Shown one piece after another: positions 31,330 to 34,854 of a stretch of 34,854 nt of DNA (position 1 is the stretch's first letter; every line of letters begins with the position of its first letter). The translations under genes and the position numbers were made by a program. Source of the stretch: Herpetosiphonaceae bacterium (GTDB lineage Bacteria; Chloroflexota; Chloroflexia; Chloroflexales; Herpetosiphonaceae); contig JABXJS010000244.1 in the NCBI GenBank assembly GCA_013538855.1, positions 1 through 34,854 on the forward strand, given 5' to 3'. The notes below the pieces were generated by a model. It saw nothing but the letters and a program-made list of their open reading frames with translations. It was not told the DNA's origin and searched no databases.

Positions 31330-33660
31330 TCACTCGTAGCGAATCGCCTCGGCGATTTGGACGTTGGCGGCGCGGCGGGCCGGGAAGACGCTGGCGATGA
31401 GCGTCACGGCCACGGCCAGCGGAATGAGCACCAGCATCCACAGCCAGTTATAGGCGGCGCTGATCGTGCCGAAGCCGATGGTGCTGCCGATGTAGTCGAA
31501 GAGCACGCCAGTCACGCCAATGCCCAGCGGGATACCCAGCACCACCGCCAGGAAGGCCAGGAAGAGCATGCCGACCGCCACGCTGCGCACAATTTGCCCA
31601 GGCGTGAGGCCGATGGTCTTGAAGGAGCCAAAGTCGCGCTGGCGCTCGCGGACGCCAAGCGAAGTCGTGTTGAACAGATTCACTAGGCCGATGAGCAGCA
31701 AGATAATGCTGAAGCCCCACATGATCATGCGCAGGTCGGCGGCGTCGCTGGTGAGCGAGCTAGAGACGGCCTGGACGCGCATCTGATCGTCGGAGGCGGC
31801 CAGCAGCGCGTTTTTGACTGCGGCCTTATCGGCACCATCGACGAGCTTGAGGGCGTAGAGATTCGGCTCGCGGGTCTCGCCGCCAACCTGCTCGTTGAGC
31901 GTGTCGAGGCTGTACATGGCCATGCGACCGCCGTTGTCTGGCTCGACATAGCGGCCAACGATGGTGAGGTTGAGGTCCTGATCTTCGACCTTGAGCTTGA
32001 GCGGATCGCCGATCTTCAGATTGAGCATATCGAGCAGGCCCTGGCCGACGATGGCCTCGCCAGGCGCGCTGAACATGCGGCCCTCCTGCACAATATCGAA
32101 CTTGGCGAGATCGCCGCTGAGCGCACGGGTCTGAATCTGGCGGGTGACGGATGAATCGGCGGCCTTGGTGGAGACGAAGCGCATGCCGTAGAAGGCGCTG
32201 ACATCCTGATTCTCATTAAAGATGCGCTGCGCCTCGTCGTTGGAGACAAAGCCGCGGGCGGCAAACAGATCGTAGTGCAGGCCAAGCAGGGCCGGATTCT
32301 GCTCGTACTTCTGGATGCTTGACTCCATGTTGAGGGTAAAGACCACGGTCATGATCGTCAGCGTCAGGCTGATCACGGTGAGCGTGGCGCGCAGCGGGCG
32401 CGAGAAGGCATCCTTGACGCCGAGCACCGCGACAGGCGAGAAGCCCAGCTTGCTGAAGATGCGCCCGAGCAGCGATGGCCGCCGCGGAGTGCGCTCATAG
32501 CCGACGGTGATCGCCTCGATGGTGCCGATGCGGCCGCCGCGCCAGGCCGGGATGAGCGAGGCCAGCGTCACCGCGCCAAGCACCGCCAGCGGCACGATCA
32601 CAAACAAGCTCGGATCGAGCGAGGTCTGGGCGGTGGTGTTGAGCAGCTCGGCGACCTGGGCCAAGAACAGCGGCACCAGGAAGAGGCTGATCACGATGCC
32701 GACGATGCTGGCGAGCAGGCCGATAAACAGGTACTCGACCAAGAACATGCCGGTGACCTGCGACGGCTTCCAGCCGATCGCCTTGAGCAGACCGATCTCG
32801 CGGTACTGAGCGAGGACGGTGCCGCTGATCGTGTTGGTGATAATGAAGGCCACGGCCACCAGCGCAAAGATGCTGAACACCGTCAGAAACGAGGTGGTCA
32901 GATCGTTGGAGAAGCCGACGACATCCTGCACGTGAATCCAGTCGATGGATGCGCCGATGGTCTGCGGCGGCAGCGCCTCAATCGCGCTCTTGGTAAAGGC
33001 GTCGATGGCCTGTGGGTCCTTGAGCTGCACGCCGAGCATCGTGGAGCGGCGCTCGCTGTCGGCGTCGGGAGCGATCAGGGGGATCGTCTCGGGCAGGACA
33101 TAGATCAGGCCGGGACTCCAGCTAGGATACGGCCCCTGAATGGTATTGACGGCAAGGCCAACGACATCGAAGGACTGATTGCCCAGCGACGTGGGGATGG
33201 CGATCTGCTCGCCGACGTTGATGTTGAGATTGCGGGCGAGGCTGCGATCAAGCACGACCTCGTTGGACTTGCCGGTCTCCAGCCAGCGGCCGCTGGTGAG
33301 CTGCGGCTTGCTGATGGCGGGCAGCTCGGCGGGATAGCCAAGGATCAGCAGCTCGTACTTATCGTTGTCCTTGCTGAGCGAGAAGCCACGGGCGACCGGG
33401 TAGGCATCGGTCGATGCAGTGACAGCGGGCAGCGACTTGAGCGGCGTGAGATCGCCCTCCTCGCTGCGGGCGATAAACCACATATGCGCGCCGTTGGTGG
33501 CATCGAAGGTGCGCTGCCACACCTGGCTGGTGCTGCTGCGGATGCTGAGGGCCAGGCTCGATGTGACAGCGGCGATGACCAAAATCAAAAAGATCAAGGT
33601 TGTTTGGAACCAGCGGCTGCGCAGATTGGCCCACATCTTCCGAAAGACGGCCCGGCTCAT
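31330..33660 (-). CDS. FtsX/MacB-type ABC transporter permease
   Basis: A 776-residue membrane protein with two FtsX-like units. Unit 1 has an N-terminal helix (FLILVIAAVTSSLALSI), a ~220-residue extracytoplasmic domain and three helices (FLTVFSIFALVAVAFIITNTI; EYLFIGLLASIVGIVISLFLV; VIVPLAVLGAVTLASLIPAW). Unit 2 repeats this, from ATLTVISLTLTIMTVVFTL to the last three helices (GFSIILLLIGLVNLF; LFLAFLAVVLGIPLGI; MLVLIPLAVAVTLIASVF). Each unit ends with a similar PARR/PAWRG motif followed by I-EAI. These permeases act with an ATPase in mechanotransmission or export of lipids, peptides or drugs. The start overlaps the ATPase stop as ATGA, which shows translational coupling. Confidence 0.92.
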   Translation of the reverse strand: MSRAVFRKMWANLRSRWFQTTLIFLILVIAAVTSSLALSIRSSTSQVWQRTFDATNGAHMWFIARSEEGDLTPLKSLPAVTASTDAYPVARGFSLSKDNDKYELLILGYPAELPAISKPQLTSGRWLETGKSNEVVLDRSLARNLNINVGEQIAIPTSLGNQSFDVVGLAVNTIQGPYPSWSPGLIYVLPETIPLIAPDADSERRSTMLGVQLKDPQAIDAFTKSAIEALPPQTIGASIDWIHVQDVVGFSNDLTTSFLTVFSIFALVAVAFIITNTISGTVLAQYREIGLLKAIGWKPSQVTGMFLVEYLFIGLLASIVGIVISLFLVPLFLAQVAELLNTTAQTSLDPSLFVIVPLAVLGAVTLASLIPAWRGGRIGTIEAITVGYERTPRRPSLLGRIFSKLGFSPVAVLGVKDAFSRPLRATLTVISLTLTIMTVVFTLNMESSIQKYEQNPALLGLHYDLFAARGFVSNDEAQRIFNENQDVSAFYGMRFVSTKAADSSVTRQIQTRALSGDLAKFDIVQEGRMFSAPGEAIVGQGLLDMLNLKIGDPLKLKVEDQDLNLTIVGRYVEPDNGGRMAMYSLDTLNEQVGGETREPNLYALKLVDGADKAAVKNALLAASDDQMRVQAVSSSLTSDAADLRMIMWGFSIILLLIGLVNLFNTTSLGVRERQRDFGSFKTIGLTPGQIVRSVAVGMLFLAFLAVVLGIPLGIGVTGVLFDYIGSTIGFGTISAAYNWLWMLVLIPLAVAVTLIASVFPARRAANVQIAEAIRYE

Positions 33661-34394
33661 CCAACCACCTCCGCATTGATCTGCTGGAGCACGGTATCAA
33701 GCGGGCGGTGATCGGACGTATGGCGCTGATCGATAATCTGGCCATCGCGCATGAGCACCAGGCGGTCGGCGATCTCGGCCACGCGGGCGTCGTGGGTGAC
33801 GAGCACAATCGTCTGGCCCTGGGAGTGATACTGCCGCAGCAGGTCGAGCACCTCCTGTGTGCTCTTGCTGTCGAGGTTGCCGGTTGGCTCGTCGGCGAGC
33901 AGCACGGCGGGATCGTTGATCAGGGCGCGGGCAATGGCGACGCGCTGGCGCTGGCCGCCGGAGAGCTGCGCGGGCACGACGTTGGCCTTGGTCTCCAGGC
34001 CCAAGTCCTTGAGCAGCTGGTTGCGGCGCTCGCGAATCTTCGCCGAGGGCGTGCCGATAAGCAGCGCGGGCAGCTCGACATTGTCGGCGACCGAGAGATT
34101 GCCGATGAGATTGAAGGCCTGGAAGACAAAGCCGATCTCCTTGCGGCGCAGCACGGCGCGCTTGGCCTCACTGAGGTTATCGACGCGCTTGCCGTTGATG
34201 CTGATTGTGCCCTTGGTGGGCTTATCGAGGCCGCCCATCATCTGGAGCAGGGTGGACTTGCCACTGCCGCTCGACCCCATGATCGAGACGAACTCGCCTT
34301 TCTGAACCTCGAGATCGACGCCACGGACAGCGTGTACCGGCACGCCCTTCGCGTCGTACACCTTCTCCACGTGCTCTACAGAAATAATAGCCAT
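33657..34394 (-). CDS. ABC transporter ATPase (MacB/LolD type)
   Basis: A 245-residue ATPase with a complete set of ABC motifs: Walker [11 protein letters not shown]-loop region [15 protein letters not shown], signature [15 protein letters not shown], Walker [10 protein letters not shown] with NLDSKST, and the switch histidine in VTHD. The family is the one that pairs with FtsX-type permeases, and the permease is next with a 4-base overlap. ATG 34394 ([14 protein letters not shown]) is preferred; AGGAG (complement of 34406-34410) is 11 bases upstream. It is the first gene of the exporter operon. Confidence 0.94.
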   Translation of the reverse strand: MAIISVEHVEKVYDAKGVPVHAVRGVDLEVQKGEFVSIMGSSGSGKSTLLQMMGGLDKPTKGTISINGKRVDNLSEAKRAVLRRKEIGFVFQAFNLIGNLSVADNVELPALLIGTPSAKIRERRNQLLKDLGLETKANVVPAQLSGGQRQRVAIARALINDPAVLLADEPTGNLDSKSTQEVLDLLRQYHSQGQTIVLVTHDARVAEIADRLVLMRDGQIIDQRHTSDHRPLDTVLQQINAEVVG

Positions 34395-34442
34395 AAGTCC
34401 AAAAGCTCCTAGTGATAAAAACCAGTATCGTCGATTGTCCAC

Positions 34443-34854
34443 TGTCAGAGCTGCGCCTATGCCAGAGCAGGTGCAGCAGAGCAGCGAATGACCGGCGGCA
34501 GGGTGAAAGAAGATTGATCCAGTCAGGCGCCATCAGTGTGACGTTTAGCAGTGCTTAATTGTTGCAAATCATTAACGCAAATTCTGGCGAATTTTGCAAG
34601 TTGGGCTGGCTGGGGTGCTCCCCAGGCCCCCAGGGCTGCGCCCGGCTCTTTTGCACGTTGGCCCGGCTGGGGTGATCCCCAGTGTGCCCCGGTTGTTCTT
34701 GCACGTTGGCCTGGCTGGGGTGCTCCCCAGTGCGCCCCGGTTGTTCTTGCACGTTGGGCTGGCTGGGGTGATCCCCAGTGCCCCCAGGGCTGCGTCCGGC
34801 TCTTTTGCAAGTTCGGTTAGCTGGGGTGCTCCCCAGTGCCCCCAGGGCTGCCCC
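34443..34854. repeat. Tandem palindromic repeat array running off the window
   Basis: From about 34595 to the window end there are five copies of a 16-base palindrome-like core, CTGGGGTGMTCCCCAG (M is A or C), at 34610-34625, 34667-34682, 34715-34730, 34763-34778 and 34821-34836, spaced 57, 48, 48 and 58 bases. Between cores the linkers come in two types, a long form with GCCCCCAGGGCTGCG and a short form with GCCCCGGTTGTTCTTGCACG. Each core could form a 6-bp hairpin with a 4-base loop. The array is inverted relative to the copies at 21-57 and 29292-29328. The stretch 34443-34594 has no gene I can support; it holds the promoter region of the ABC operon, but I cannot place clear boxes. Confidence 0.8.

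Noticed and set aside
29412-31400. Long plus-strand ORF (662 codons)
   Set aside because: It is antisense to the acyl-CoA-dehydrogenase-like gene, which has clear family motifs; high GC keeps the opposite frame open.
33600-34412. Plus-strand ORF of 270 codons
   Set aside because: Antisense to the ABC ATPase, which has all its motifs; composition is the mirror of that gene.
34551-34820. Open frames on both strands through the tandem repeat array (89 and 95 residues)
   Set aside because: The repeat periods (48 and 57) are multiples of three, so any stop-free frame stays open on either strand. No ribosome site, domain or signal peptide is present; the frames are a by-product of the repeats.
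34595-34854. CRISPR array
   Set aside because: Linkers between the cores are themselves repeated in two types, spacing is irregular (48, 57, 58), and no cas genes are present.

Overview
The window is high-GC, densely coded bacterial DNA. It looks like a member of the Chloroflexota, most likely class Chloroflexia (Herpetosiphon/Chloroflexus-like). This rests on the mix of a TPR-CHAT protein beside a zinc-finger anti-sigma-like protein, large secreted repeat-rich proteases, an S8 protease ending in a short 'IPVLLK' tail, an RsbR-type PAS-STAS regulator and a two-subunit (GcvPA/GcvPB) glycine decarboxylase. The assignment is an inference from gene style, not a database match. I see no rRNA, tRNA, integrase, transposase or CRISPR array; this is ordinary chromosome with repeat-bearing intergenic regions.

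Layout. 1-3433: an intergenic repeat, a zinc-finger (zf-HC2-like) protein and a convergent TPR-CHAT protein whose 3' ends overlap. 3600-6861: two exported proteins, a secreted zinc metalloprotease and a Tat-exported protein with three copies of a Trp/Pro-rich WEPGD-ICP motif. 6929-10451 (minus strand): a PQQ-sugar-dehydrogenase-like lipoprotein, a GT4 glycosyltransferase and signal peptidase I, separated by good intrinsic terminators. 10583-12103: an operon of an AmrS-like 'radical SAM' protein that has lost its iron-sulfur cysteine motif, plus an AMMECR1-domain protein. 12285-17984: a small membrane-protein ORF, then a promoter, a tandem glycine riboswitch with a terminator, and the operon lipM-like octanoyltransferase, gcvT, gcvH, gcvPA, gcvPB. 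18071-22218: promoter, 1288-residue secreted subtilase, terminator. 22326-26083 (plus): PAS-STAS regulator, PlsC-type acyltransferase, Nudix-MazG fusion, DUF302 protein. 26408-28935: DinB-like protein, AraC regulator, darcynin-like protein, P-loop kinase-like protein. 28936-29498: repeat-bearing non-coding stretch. 29499-34394 (minus): MacB-like ABC exporter operon (ATPase, FtsX-type permease), terminator, and an acyl-CoA-dehydrogenase-like protein. 34443-34854: a tandem array of palindromic repeats of the same family as those at the window start and near 29.2-29.4 kb.

How genes work together. The clearest functional unit is the glycine cleavage operon. A glycine-sensing leader controls the aminomethyltransferase (T), lipoyl carrier (H), both decarboxylase subunits (P), and first of all an octanoyltransferase that would start lipoylation of GcvH. 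The most unusual items are the degenerate AmrS-like protein paired with AMMECR1, the Tat-exported WEPGD repeat protein, the Nudix-MazG fusion and the dispersed palindromic repeat family.
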